Assembly: GCA_031254385.1 (NCBI GenBank)
Contig: JAIRUO010000215.1
Coordinates: 1 to 17,495, forward strand
Length of the DNA stretch: 17,495 bases
Source of the DNA: Treponema sp.
GTDB taxonomy: Bacteria > Spirochaetota > Spirochaetia > Treponematales > Breznakiellaceae
Direction: 5' to 3'
The translations under genes were made by a program, and so were the position numbers. Numbering within the stretch: position 1 is the first letter of the stretch; every line of letters starts with the position of its first letter. This document shows, one piece after another, positions 8,027-14,813 of the stretch. Below the pieces are notes generated by a model. It saw only the letters and a list, made by a program, of their open reading frames with translations, had not been told where the DNA came from and ran no database searches.

Positions 8027-9235
8027 ATGAGAAATGATGAGAGCGGCTGCGGACATAAAATTATTTTGCAGATTTTCTCAGGCGGCTTTCTAAGCGAGGC
8101 TGTTTCTTTTGAAGCAGTACAACAAAAGCTTGAATATGTTCTGCCCCGCCTTCCGGTTCAGAAAGTTATCATGGGCTGGTCAAGAGATAATTCAAAAAAG
8201 CTCTATACGCAAACCGCATCCTTCCTCTCAAAGCGCAATATAGAATTCTATTTATGGTTTCCTGTGTTTTCGGAAACCGGATCTCTTTTGACGCTAAGTC
8301 CTTTGATTGATATAGAAGGCCACGAAATCAACAACCCCGCTAATGACGAAGAAGAAAATTTCTCTTTTTGCTGTCCCAATAATCCTCAAAACCACGAAAA
8401 AATACTTGGACTCTTTGAAAAGGAATTTGCTTCTCTCCCCTTTGACGGCGTATTCCTGGATAAGATACGTTACCCTTCCTTTGCTTTAAGCGGATTTTCA
8501 GCAGATAAAAGCTGTAAAAACGTATTTTCGTGTTTTTGCCCTCATTGCCTTAAAAAATACGAGGAAGAAGGTATAAGTATTGATGATCTTAAAAAGGCTC
8601 TTTCCCGGCCCACACTGTCGCCATTGGGCATGAATGCTTATAGCGGCAGCGGTTCTTATGCTTTTGAAGACCCGACAATTTCGCAATTTTTTAAGTTGAA
8701 AGCCTCATTCATTTATAAAAGTCTATCGAAAATATGTAAATATTTCAGAGAAAAAAAGTACCGGATTGGCTTCGATGTTTTTGCCCCGTTCTTGTCAGCC
8801 TTTGTGGGTCAGGACTTAATTGCCTTGTCTTCACTCTGTGATTTTATGAAACCCATGATGTACCGTATTACCCAAGCCCCCGCTGGAATTCCCTTTGAAA
8901 CCGAAGCCTTACTCCGTGAAACCAACAGCCTTGATATTAAAAAACGGCGGAACTTTGACAGATTAGTCGGAGTTAATTCTGATTTATTTCCTTTTGATCT
9001 AAGCTTTGTGACACGGGAAATAAAAGATTTGGTCGCACAGGTTTCCTGTGATATTTACCCGGGAATAGAAATCAACAGAAGAGAAAATATCGCCGAAGTG
9101 TACCCTGAATATATAGAAGAAACCATAAAGGCTTATAGAGCTTCTGGTATAGATGGCCTTGCCCTTTCCTGGAATCTTCTGGACGCGCCAAAGGAGAATA
9201 TAGATAAGCTAATTAGTACATATAAAACCTGTTGA
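8027..9235 (+). CDS. Putative TIM-barrel glycoside hydrolase-like protein with a cysteine cluster
   Basis: A 402-residue protein without signal peptide or membrane segment. Strand-like segments VQKVIMGW (44-51), IEFYLWFPVF (72-81), FDGVFLDKIRYPS (139-151), RIGFDVFAPF and IDGLALSWNLLD near the end follow the order of a (beta/alpha)8 barrel. FDGVFLDKIRYP resembles the strand carrying an active-site aspartate in glycosidase-like proteins (D145 here). A compact CxCxxC cluster (C169, C171, C174), with C115-C116 earlier, suggests a structural metal. I cannot assign a substrate; an intracellular oligosaccharide is a reasonable guess given the sugar-acid operon that follows. The start is uncertain, as only a weak GGAA precedes it. 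Confidence 0.55.
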   Translation: MRNDESGCGHKIILQIFSGGFLSEAVSFEAVQQKLEYVLPRLPVQKVIMGWSRDNSKKLYTQTASFLSKRNIEFYLWFPVFSETGSLLTLSPLIDIEGHEINNPANDEEENFSFCCPNNPQNHEKILGLFEKEFASLPFDGVFLDKIRYPSFALSGFSADKSCKNVFSCFCPHCLKKYEEEGISIDDLKKALSRPTLSPLGMNAYSGSGSYAFEDPTISQFFKLKASFIYKSLSKICKYFREKKYRIGFDVFAPFLSAFVGQDLIALSSLCDFMKPMMYRITQAPAGIPFETEALLRETNSLDIKKRRNFDRLVGVNSDLFPFDLSFVTREIKDLVAQVSCDIYPGIEINRRENIAEVYPEYIEETIKAYRASGIDGLALSWNLLDAPKENIDKLISTYKTC

Positions 9236-9261
9236 ATTTTTCATGAAATACAGTACATAAT
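9232..9261 (+). promoter_or_regulatory. Candidate promoter of the eda-kdgK-acyP operon
   Basis: TTGAAT (9232-9237) overlaps the stop codon of the preceding gene, and CATAAT follows at 9256-9261 with an 18-base spacer. This would give a leader of about 75 bases that contains the CTTTGTG repeat. Confidence 0.35.
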
Positions 9262-9275
9262 AACATATTCCAAAT

Positions 9276-9308
9276 CTTTGTGCCTTGGCCCCTTTGTGCC
9301 TTTGTGTG
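9276..9308 (+). repeat. CTTTGTGCC direct-repeat element
   Basis: CTTTGTGCCTT occurs at 9276-9286 and again at 9292-9302, followed at once by TTTGTGTG. I remember the same sort of CTTTGTGnCTTTGTG repeat lying between genes in many bacterial genomes. It occupies the leader of the aldolase gene. Confidence 0.6.
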
Positions 9309-9343
9309 AAAAAATGAGGATCAAGTCATAAATCGGAGGTACT

Positions 9344-10309
9344 ATGCATCAGGTTCTGGAAGATTTACGGAAAATAGGCATAATTCCTGTTATAAAGATT
9401 GATGATGTAGAAAAGGCTGTACCACTTGCAAAAGCGCTTATCGCCGGGGGCATTCCCTGCGCGGAAATAACTTTCCGTACCGCTCAAGGAGAGGAAGCGA
9501 TTCGCCGCATTAAGCAGAAGGTGCCGGAAATCCTCTTGGGCGCGGGAACCGTGCTTACGGAGGAGCAGGTTGATAAAGCCGTAAAAGCCGGGGCCGCGTT
9601 TATTGTCAGTCCAGGTTTTAATCCAAAAATACTTGCTCACTGCATAGAAAAAGGCATCCCTATTACTCCCGGCTGTTCCAGCCCTACTGATATTGAGCAG
9701 GCCCTTTCCCTGGGCCTTGAAGCGGTAAAGTTTTTTCCGGCGGAACAGGCCGGCGGCCTGCAATTTATCAAGGCTGTGGCAGCCCCTTACTCGTCAATGA
9801 TGTTCATACCAACTGGCGGCATTAGCAGCCAGAATATCGCTAAATACACGGCTTACGAAAAGATCCTGGCCTGCGGCGGTTCGTGGATGGTGAATCCTGA
9901 GCTCATCAATGCTGGAGACTTTGAGCGCATAACGGCACTGTGCAAGGAAGCTGTTTTAAGTATGCTAAATCTATCGGTGGTACATATAGGCATAAACGCC
10001 AGCGCAGAAGATGAGGCGCTTAAGGCGGCAAAAACTTTTGAAACCATTTTTGGCTTTGCTGTAAAGTCAGGTAACAGTTCTATTTTTGCAAGCGATGGAA
10101 TAGAAATAATGAAGACACCGGGCTTAGGCAAAAACGGCCATATAGCCGTGGGGACAACCAGCGTGTATAAGGCCGCGGCCTATCTTGATAGGCAGGGGAT
10201 AGCATTAAATAAAGACTCCCTCAAAACCGATGCGAAAGGCGAATGGTCTGCGGTGTACTTAAAAGAAGAAATACTGGGCTTTGCCATCCATCTAGTTCAA
10301 AAAAAATAG
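9344..10309 (+). CDS. eda: KDPG/KHG aldolase fused to a VOC-like domain
   Basis: A 321-residue cytoplasmic enzyme. Residues 1-205 form a class I KDPG aldolase that splits 2-keto-3-deoxy-6-phosphogluconate into pyruvate and glyceraldehyde 3-phosphate. E41 and R45 lie in CAEITFRT, K129 in AVKFFPAE is the Schiff-base lysine, and PGCSSPTD (109-116) and PTGGIS (156-161) shape the phosphate and substrate site. The remaining 110 residues (about 211-321) look like a vicinal-oxygen-chelate or glyoxalase-like domain: VVHIGINAS opens it, and FGFAVKSGNSSIFASDGIEIMK follows. This tail is absent from ordinary aldolases of about 210 residues. The ribosome site GGAGGT lies three bases upstream of the ATG, a short spacing. 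It begins the operon with kdgK (11-base gap), consistent with uronate or KDG breakdown. Confidence 0.92.
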   Translation: MHQVLEDLRKIGIIPVIKIDDVEKAVPLAKALIAGGIPCAEITFRTAQGEEAIRRIKQKVPEILLGAGTVLTEEQVDKAVKAGAAFIVSPGFNPKILAHCIEKGIPITPGCSSPTDIEQALSLGLEAVKFFPAEQAGGLQFIKAVAAPYSSMMFIPTGGISSQNIAKYTAYEKILACGGSWMVNPELINAGDFERITALCKEAVLSMLNLSVVHIGINASAEDEALKAAKTFETIFGFAVKSGNSSIFASDGIEIMKTPGLGKNGHIAVGTTSVYKAAAYLDRQGIALNKDSLKTDAKGEWSAVYLKEEILGFAIHLVQKK

Positions 10310-10320
10310 CGGAGGATATT

Positions 10321-11343
10321 ATGGGAAAAGTAATTACCTTTGGTGAAATCATGCTGCGCCTTGCGCCTGAAGGCTACAGCCGCTTTGTCCAAGCTGTCTC
10401 CTTTGGAGCAAGCTACGGCGGCGGCGAGGCCAATGTGGCAATCGCGCTTGCCAACTTTGGCATGGATGCGGCCTTTGTTACCAAACTGCCAAAACACGAA
10501 ATAGGCCAGGCCGCGATCAACGCCCTGCGCCAGTTCGGAGTGGACACATCAAAAATAGCCAGGGGCGGCGATAGGGTTGGGATTTACTATCTTGAGAAAG
10601 GCGCTTCTCAGCGTGCGTCAAAGGTAATTTATGACCGCGCAGGTTCTTCGATTGCGAAAGCTGCTCCTTCTGATTTTGACTGGGACGCTATCTTTGAAGA
10701 CGCTTCCTGGTTTCATTTTACAGGCATCACCCCTGCATTAGGCGACAATGTAGCCGGGATTACCATGGACGCGCTAAAGGCGGCCAGGGCCAAGGGCCTG
10801 ACCGTTTCCTGCGATCTCAATTACCGCAAAAACCTTTGGTCAAGAGAAAAAGCCAGTGAAGTTATGGGGAAACTGGTTCCGTTAGTCGATGTCTGCATTG
10901 CCAATGAGGAAGACGCTTCTGATGTTTTTGGCGTAAAGGCGAAAGACACGGATATAAGCTCTGGCGCTTTAAGCCATGACGGGTATAAGGAAGTTGCCAA
11001 GACCCTCTCCGACCGCTTTGGCTTCAAAAAGGTTGCCATTACCTTAAGGGAATCCATTTCGGCTAACGATAATAACTGGGCCGCCATGCTCTATGATGGC
11101 AAGGATCATTATTTTTCAAAAAAATATGCGATACACATTGTTGACCGTGTTGGCGGCGGCGACAGTTTTGGTGCGGGCCTTATTTACAGCAGCCTCCAGG
11201 GCTGGAGTCCCCAGGAGAGCCTTGAGTTCGCCGTAGCCGCAAGCTGCCTAAAACATTCGATAGAAGGCGACTACAACCTAATCTCTGTGGATGAGGCAAA
11301 GAAACTAGCCAGAGGGGATGCGTCAGGCCGTGTACAGCGTTAG
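10321..11343 (+). CDS. kdgK: 2-keto-3-deoxygluconate kinase (PfkB family)
   Basis: A 340-residue sugar kinase that phosphorylates KDG to KDPG with ATP, feeding the aldolase encoded immediately upstream. The PfkB N-terminal signature is GGGEANVAIALANFG (33-47). The C-terminal signature is DRVGGGDSFGAGL (275-287), with catalytic base D281 and anion-hole glycines. The segment IYYLEKGASQRASKVIYDRAGSS (88-110) matches the sugar-binding lid typical of KDG kinases. The start at 10321 is set by GGAGG at 10311-10315; a longer in-frame opening from 10243 would lie inside the aldolase gene. The acylphosphatase gene follows eleven bases after its TAG. Confidence 0.92.
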   Translation: MGKVITFGEIMLRLAPEGYSRFVQAVSFGASYGGGEANVAIALANFGMDAAFVTKLPKHEIGQAAINALRQFGVDTSKIARGGDRVGIYYLEKGASQRASKVIYDRAGSSIAKAAPSDFDWDAIFEDASWFHFTGITPALGDNVAGITMDALKAARAKGLTVSCDLNYRKNLWSREKASEVMGKLVPLVDVCIANEEDASDVFGVKAKDTDISSGALSHDGYKEVAKTLSDRFGFKKVAITLRESISANDNNWAAMLYDGKDHYFSKKYAIHIVDRVGGGDSFGAGLIYSSLQGWSPQESLEFAVAASCLKHSIEGDYNLISVDEAKKLARGDASGRVQR

Positions 11344-11354
11344 CGGGAGGCAGA

Positions 11355-11633
11355 GTGGCAGGAATTGCGGCCTTTAGCGCGAAGGTCAGGGGCAGAGTGC
11401 AGGGAGTTGGATTTAGGTATTCTGCGATACGAGAAGCCAATCGCCTGGGTCTAAACGGCTGGGTAAGAAACAGCTTTGACGGCAATGTTGAAGTCTGGGC
11501 AGAAGGGCCGCAGAACAAGCTGGACATCTACCTTAAATGGCTGCACAAGGGGCCTGAATATTCAAGGGTAGATTCTGTTAAGGCGGTAGACGAAACTCCG
11601 AAGGGGTATGCGGAGTTTATTGTGGAGTATTAG
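11355..11633 (+). CDS. acyP: Acylphosphatase
   Basis: A 92-residue protein of the normal size for this family, which hydrolyses acyl phosphates such as 1,3-bisphosphoglycerate and acetyl phosphate in the cytoplasm. The signature GRVQGVGFRY (13-22) carries the catalytic arginine R21, and GWVRNSFDGNVEV (35-47) carries the catalytic asparagine N39. It starts with GTG; GGGAGG ends four bases upstream and no better ATG exists. It is third in the operon with the KDPG aldolase and KDG kinase genes. A metabolic link is not obvious, though the aldolase produces glyceraldehyde 3-phosphate, the precursor of an acyl phosphate. The stop codon overlaps the left arm of a long inverted repeat. Confidence 0.93.
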   Translation: MAGIAAFSAKVRGRVQGVGFRYSAIREANRLGLNGWVRNSFDGNVEVWAEGPQNKLDIYLKWLHKGPEYSRVDSVKAVDETPKGYAEFIVEY

Positions 11634-11786
11634 TTCAAAATCCGCATACGCCCCTTCGGGTCGTTTGCCGAAAGGAATTGATTAAACGCCGCCATACGGC
11701 GGCTAGGCGGCATCCTTGCGGATTTTGAACTTTAGACGAATGTTTCACATTCGTCATCTCAATTGTTTCAGCGGCATCCCTGCCGC
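11632..11786. repeat. Composite palindromic element between convergent genes
   Basis: A perfect 15-base inverted repeat, AGTTCAAAATCCGCA, sits at 11632-11646 with its complement at 11717-11731. It encloses GCCGCC-ATAC-GGCGGC (11688-11703) and GCGGCATCC (11707-11715). Next come GACGAATGT-TTC-ACATTCGTC (11735-11755) and GCGGCA-TCCC-TGCCGC (11771-11786). The last two match hairpins at 3397-3419 and 3455-3470. The element begins in the stop codon of acyP and ends inside the 3' end of the methyltransferase gene. It probably terminates both convergent transcripts. Confidence 0.8.
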
Positions 11787-12574
11787 GACACAGGGGCTGG
11801 AGAAGAAGGTCTTACCGCCCTTGTTGCTATAAACAGCGGATAATAGAGGCCGATGTCTTCGTTATCTGTATCTTCAAATAGGTCCGTAAGAATAAACCCG
11901 GCCTTTATTTGTCCGCCTATCTGTTCTTCCAATGTATGCGAAAACTGAATACTGCCGTCAGATTCAACAGCTTTTTTGTAAAGGGCCGGGTCCTTAAGCG
12001 GATTGTAGGGCAGCTTGTGTACTATCTTGAAAGGCTCATCTTCATCAGTCAGATAGCTGACACCGTTATCCATGCCGGCAAGTAGAACGCCGCCGGGCTT
12101 CAATACGCGAAAACATTCGTTCCAGAGATGGTAAACATCTTCTATATAACAATTTGCTACAGGATGAAAAATCAGGTCAAAGCTTTCATTGTCAAAGGGT
12201 AGGCGTTTTGTCATGTCGGCCTTGACAATGTTTATCGCGTAAGATTCCCGTTCTGATACAAGGCGCTCGCTTTCAAGCTGTTTGTCAGAATTGTCCAGAA
12301 CCGTGCAGTCAGCGCCAAGGCCGGCAAAGATAGGCATCTGCTGTCCGCCGCCAGAAGCAAGCCCAAGCAGTTTCGTGTGGGCAAGGCTGTTGCCCTTGAG
12401 AAAAGGCGAAAACCATTCCTTTGGCACAGGCTTTAGCGGCGTAAGCACAACGCTCCATTGGCCGTTCTTCGCGTCAATGTATGCTTCGTGTGATATGGGA
12501 ACGCCCCATACCCAGCCATCCTTTACCCATTCGTCAATTGCTTTGGCGTTGAGATCAGTATAATTCGCGTTCAT
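11768..12574 (-). CDS. Class I SAM-dependent methyltransferase
   Basis: A 268-residue cytoplasmic methyltransferase of the UbiE/BioC-like fold. The SAM-binding motif I is LLGLASGGGQ (69-78), strand 2 ends in D94 of VLDNS, and VKADMTKRLPFDNESFDLIFHP (118-138) covers motifs for the adenine and post-I region. CFRVLKPGGVLLAG (154-167) is the conserved strand 5 region. The substrate is unknown. It lacks the YEYGWG sterol-binding motif of ERG6, so it should not be called a sterol methyltransferase on sequence alone. It is last in the operon: the ERG2-like gene ends with TAA, a second TAA follows, then this ATG, so translation is probably coupled. Its last six residues, SRQGCR, are encoded within or touching the palindromic repeat at 11771-11786. 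Confidence 0.88.
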   Translation of the reverse strand: MNANYTDLNAKAIDEWVKDGWVWGVPISHEAYIDAKNGQWSVVLTPLKPVPKEWFSPFLKGNSLAHTKLLGLASGGGQQMPIFAGLGADCTVLDNSDKQLESERLVSERESYAINIVKADMTKRLPFDNESFDLIFHPVANCYIEDVYHLWNECFRVLKPGGVLLAGMDNGVSYLTDEDEPFKIVHKLPYNPLKDPALYKKAVESDGSIQFSHTLEEQIGGQIKAGFILTDLFEDTDNEDIGLYYPLFIATRAVRPSSPAPVSRQGCR

Positions 12575-12577
12575 TTA

Positions 12578-13255
12578 TTACACGTTACGCCTAAACCAAC
12601 CAATATTTTTCTCAGGCATGGAGCTTACCTCAGGCGGCGGGGTAAGCGCCTTAGTTATCGCATGATTAATTTTGCGTGGAATCCAGAGAAATGGTTTGAA
12701 GATCGGAATTTTTCTTCCAATAGCTTGGCAGACAAGATCCGTGTAAAGCGACCAGGTCTGGGTGGCAGCAATGAGGTCGCAACAAATGAGGTACTCGGAA
12801 ATAGTGCCAAAGGGCATTGAGAGCGGCAGAAAACCCCTGGCGTATTCCACGGCCCATACGCCGTCGGTAAAATTCATTGCCCTGGCCTGCCCCGGCCCCA
12901 CATAGACCCTGCTGCCGGGCGTGTAAATTTTCTTTTCGAATTCGCCTTCGCCGAAGTAATGCATCTCGCCGTCAATTACCGTGTCCCAGAACCCGGTAAA
13001 GTGCCGGCCCGAATGTCCCTCTGAGCCTATGGGCGTGCCCCATATCATGATGTACTCGGTAAGCGATGCATAGAACAGCTTCATTTGGATCATCGCGCCG
13101 CCCGCAATTGAATATATCCAGGGCTGGCTGAAATCCATCGTTCCAGGGTAACGCTTTTCCATTGCCTTGCCGAACACGTCGAACATCTCCGGTTTGGGAT
13201 ACCCAATACATTCCATGGCACATTCGTGAACCCCTGTGGGATCAAAGACTGGCAT
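12578..13255 (-). CDS. ERG2/sigma-1 receptor family protein (sterol C8-C7 isomerase-like)
   Basis: A 225-residue homologue of fungal sterol C8-C7 isomerase ERG2 and the mammalian sigma-1 receptor. FDPTGVHE (4-11) matches the FDP start of fungal ERG2 domains. AGGAMIQMKLFYASLTEYIM (51-70), WGTPIGSEGHSGRH (72-85), YTPGSRVYVGPGQ (111-123) and WAVEYARGFLPLSMPFG (134-150) follow the family pattern. D91 and E137 align with human D126 and E172, the ligand- or substrate-binding acids, and both pairs are 46 residues apart with no gap needed. The N-terminal membrane helix of the eukaryotic proteins is missing; hydrophobic C-terminal stretches (149-162, 183-193) could still touch the membrane. An AAAGGAG ribosome site precedes the start. 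It lies 17 bases after the SDR gene and three before the methyltransferase. Isomerase activity on a sterol-like lipid is inferred. Confidence 0.88.
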   Translation of the reverse strand: MPVFDPTGVHECAMECIGYPKPEMFDVFGKAMEKRYPGTMDFSQPWIYSIAGGAMIQMKLFYASLTEYIMIWGTPIGSEGHSGRHFTGFWDTVIDGEMHYFGEGEFEKKIYTPGSRVYVGPGQARAMNFTDGVWAVEYARGFLPLSMPFGTISEYLICCDLIAATQTWSLYTDLVCQAIGRKIPIFKPFLWIPRKINHAITKALTPPPEVSSMPEKNIGWFRRNV

Positions 13256-13272
13256 AAAATACTCCTTTTGCT

Positions 13273-14100
13273 TTATTTTTTCCCGTTTTGATCGAACGGG
13301 CCAAACATGGCTTCCATTGATTTTCCAAGTAAACTGGCAGAGAGAGATCGGGGCATAAGATTAAAAATTGTATGGCCAAACCGGTTGCCTATTCCTTCTG
13401 CGGTAGAAGGTTTTTTCCCCAGCATCTTTAACGCATTGCGCACGACTCCATCAGGCTGTCCCAGGGGAACAAATTTATTAGGCTTGGGCTTGTTCGCCTC
13501 CAGGCCAGGTGTTTTGGTTAGTCCCACAATTAAACCCAACGCATCTACTCCCAGAGGCTTCCACTCCACCCATAAAGTCTCGGCAAGCATCAGATTGTAC
13601 GCTTTGGTAGCGCAATAGTTTGCGGTAAACTGTGTGCCGTGCAGCGCCGAACCGGATGAGAGGAAGATAATTCCACCCCGTCCTTTTGCCACCATTTTTT
13701 CGCCAAAATGCTTCGTAAGGACAAGGGCAGCACGGGTATTGGTATGGAGCTGTTTTAACAGGAAATCCGCGCTCAAATTCAGGAAGGGCCCAACCGTTGA
13801 TAAACCTGCGTTGTTAACCAGCAAGCCTATATCAAGCGAATCGGTAACCTTTCTTATCGGGTCGAGCAGGTCCTCACGGGAAAGGTCTATTACAATAACT
13901 TTAGCGCTTATATTGTATTCGCGTTCCAGCGCCTGCGCCAACTCTTTAAGCTGGCTTTCCGTCCGTGCCGCAAGTACCAGGTTAAGCCCCTTTGCAGCAA
14001 GCTGCCTGGCAAACTCTGCCCCCAAGCCACGTGATGCCCCGGTTACCAAAGCCCATGGGCCATACTTTACCGCAAATGAATCTGCTTTATCTTTCGCCAT
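13273..14100 (-). CDS. Short-chain dehydrogenase/reductase, 17-beta-HSD/3-ketoacyl reductase-like
   Basis: A 275-residue classical SDR with all catalytic features. The nucleotide-binding motif is TGASRGLG (20-27), R46 after strand 2 suggests NADP(H), NNAG is at 96-99, and the active-site set is S149, Y162 and K166 with the usual 13- and 4-residue spacing. The opening KYGPWALVTGAS is the form common in 17-beta-hydroxysteroid dehydrogenase 12 and 3-ketoacyl reductase relatives, which act on steroid ketones or long acyl chains. No membrane helix precedes the fold. It heads the operon: a promoter lies about 30 bases upstream, GAGGAC serves as ribosome site, and the ERG2-like gene begins 17 bases after its stop. 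The substrate is not determined, but a hydrophobic ketone or alcohol fits both fold and context. Confidence 0.9.
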   Translation of the reverse strand: MAKDKADSFAVKYGPWALVTGASRGLGAEFARQLAAKGLNLVLAARTESQLKELAQALEREYNISAKVIVIDLSREDLLDPIRKVTDSLDIGLLVNNAGLSTVGPFLNLSADFLLKQLHTNTRAALVLTKHFGEKMVAKGRGGIIFLSSGSALHGTQFTANYCATKAYNLMLAETLWVEWKPLGVDALGLIVGLTKTPGLEANKPKPNKFVPLGQPDGVVRNALKMLGKKPSTAEGIGNRFGHTIFNLMPRSLSASLLGKSMEAMFGPFDQNGKK

Positions 14101-14127
14101 ATTTGTCCTCTATACCCCTATTTTATT

Positions 14128-14156
14128 ATTTTATAGTATTATTAATTTTTTGTCAC
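14128..14156 (-). promoter_or_regulatory. Promoter of the SDR-ERG2-methyltransferase operon
   Basis: On the minus strand GTGACA (14151-14156) and TAAAAT (14128-14133) are 17 bases apart. Transcription from about 14121 gives a leader near 20 bases with GAGGAC close to the ATG at 14100. Confidence 0.55.
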
Positions 14157-14214
14157 TTGTTTACATCTATTCTGTGCGACTCTCACGCAGCGTAAATGAT
14201 GTATATGTTTCTGA

Positions 14215-14243
14215 TTGACAAGATAAACCTTTAGATATAAACT
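14215..14243 (+). promoter_or_regulatory. Promoter of the plus-strand lipoprotein gene
   Basis: A perfect TTGACA lies at 14215-14220. Seventeen bases later comes TAAACT (14238-14243); TATAAA at 14236-14241 with a 15-base spacer is an alternative. The ribosome site AGAGG at 14261-14265 follows. Confidence 0.55.
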
Positions 14244-14271
14244 TAGCCCTTGGGAAGGGTAGAGGTGTACC

Positions 14272-14793
14272 ATGAAAAAACCAGCCGTTGCTTTGTTTAT
14301 TCTTTTTGTAGGATGGTTTTTTGTCGGCTGTGATATGGACGGCACTTACAGCATAACAGCAGCCAACAATTCAAGCTGGGAAGTAATATTTAGCATTGCC
14401 AACGGTTTCGGTACAGTGGCCCTTGCCCCTGGCGCATCAAAAACAGTCAGCCTAAAGGCAGGATTAAACGTAGACAGCAGGCTTAAAAACTATTCCCCGA
14501 TGAGAGAGGTATCGGTTAATTACAGGCAGGAGCTCGGCAGAATTGATTTTGATAACCGCCCTGCATATAAGGTGGCCATCCTGAACTATACAGGCAATGA
14601 GGGCACTTTAAGCGCTGGTCGGTGGATGGACGCTATTGCCTTTACGGCCTCTGCATCTGAACAGACAGACACAAGTTGGATTATCTATACATCAAGCCCG
14701 CATTTTTCTGCTGTAACTGCCGGCGGGTATCCGGCCCCTGTTTTAAATCAATTAGCCGGAGATGCCTTTAAAGTTTCTATAGGCAAGCCTTAG
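14272..14793 (+). CDS. Lipoprotein, paralogue of its convergent neighbour
   Basis: A 173-residue protein with a lipoprotein signal peptide: MKK, a hydrophobic run, and FFVGC with the modified cysteine at C20. The tryptophans in the signal and the V-G before Cys are a relaxed lipobox of the spirochaete type. The mature part is beta-rich, opening with SITAANNSSWEVIFSI, then VALAPGASKTV and later LSAGRWMDAIAF and WIIYTSSPHFS. The same blocks in the same order occur in the convergent lipoprotein at 14814-15302, so the two are paralogues. No enzyme motif is visible and I do not recognise a named family. It is probably surface or periplasmic. AGAGG precedes the start. Confidence 0.75.
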   Translation: MKKPAVALFILFVGWFFVGCDMDGTYSITAANNSSWEVIFSIANGFGTVALAPGASKTVSLKAGLNVDSRLKNYSPMREVSVNYRQELGRIDFDNRPAYKVAILNYTGNEGTLSAGRWMDAIAFTASASEQTDTSWIIYTSSPHFSAVTAGGYPAPVLNQLAGDAFKVSIGKP

Positions 14794-14813
14794 TATCTGC
14801 CAACAGAATAATT

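Noticed and set aside
10243..10320. Upstream start for the KDG kinase
   Set aside because: The added residues lie inside the aldolase gene and resemble no kinase N-terminus; GGAGG at 10311-10315 and MGKVITFGEIMLR mark the true start.
11768..12574. ERG6-type sterol C24 methyltransferase
   Set aside because: The YEYGWG motif and other ERG6 sterol-binding blocks are absent; only the general SAM-binding fold is supported.
13634..14218. 194-residue open frame on the plus strand
   Set aside because: It is antisense to the short-chain dehydrogenase, which carries all catalytic motifs on the minus strand.
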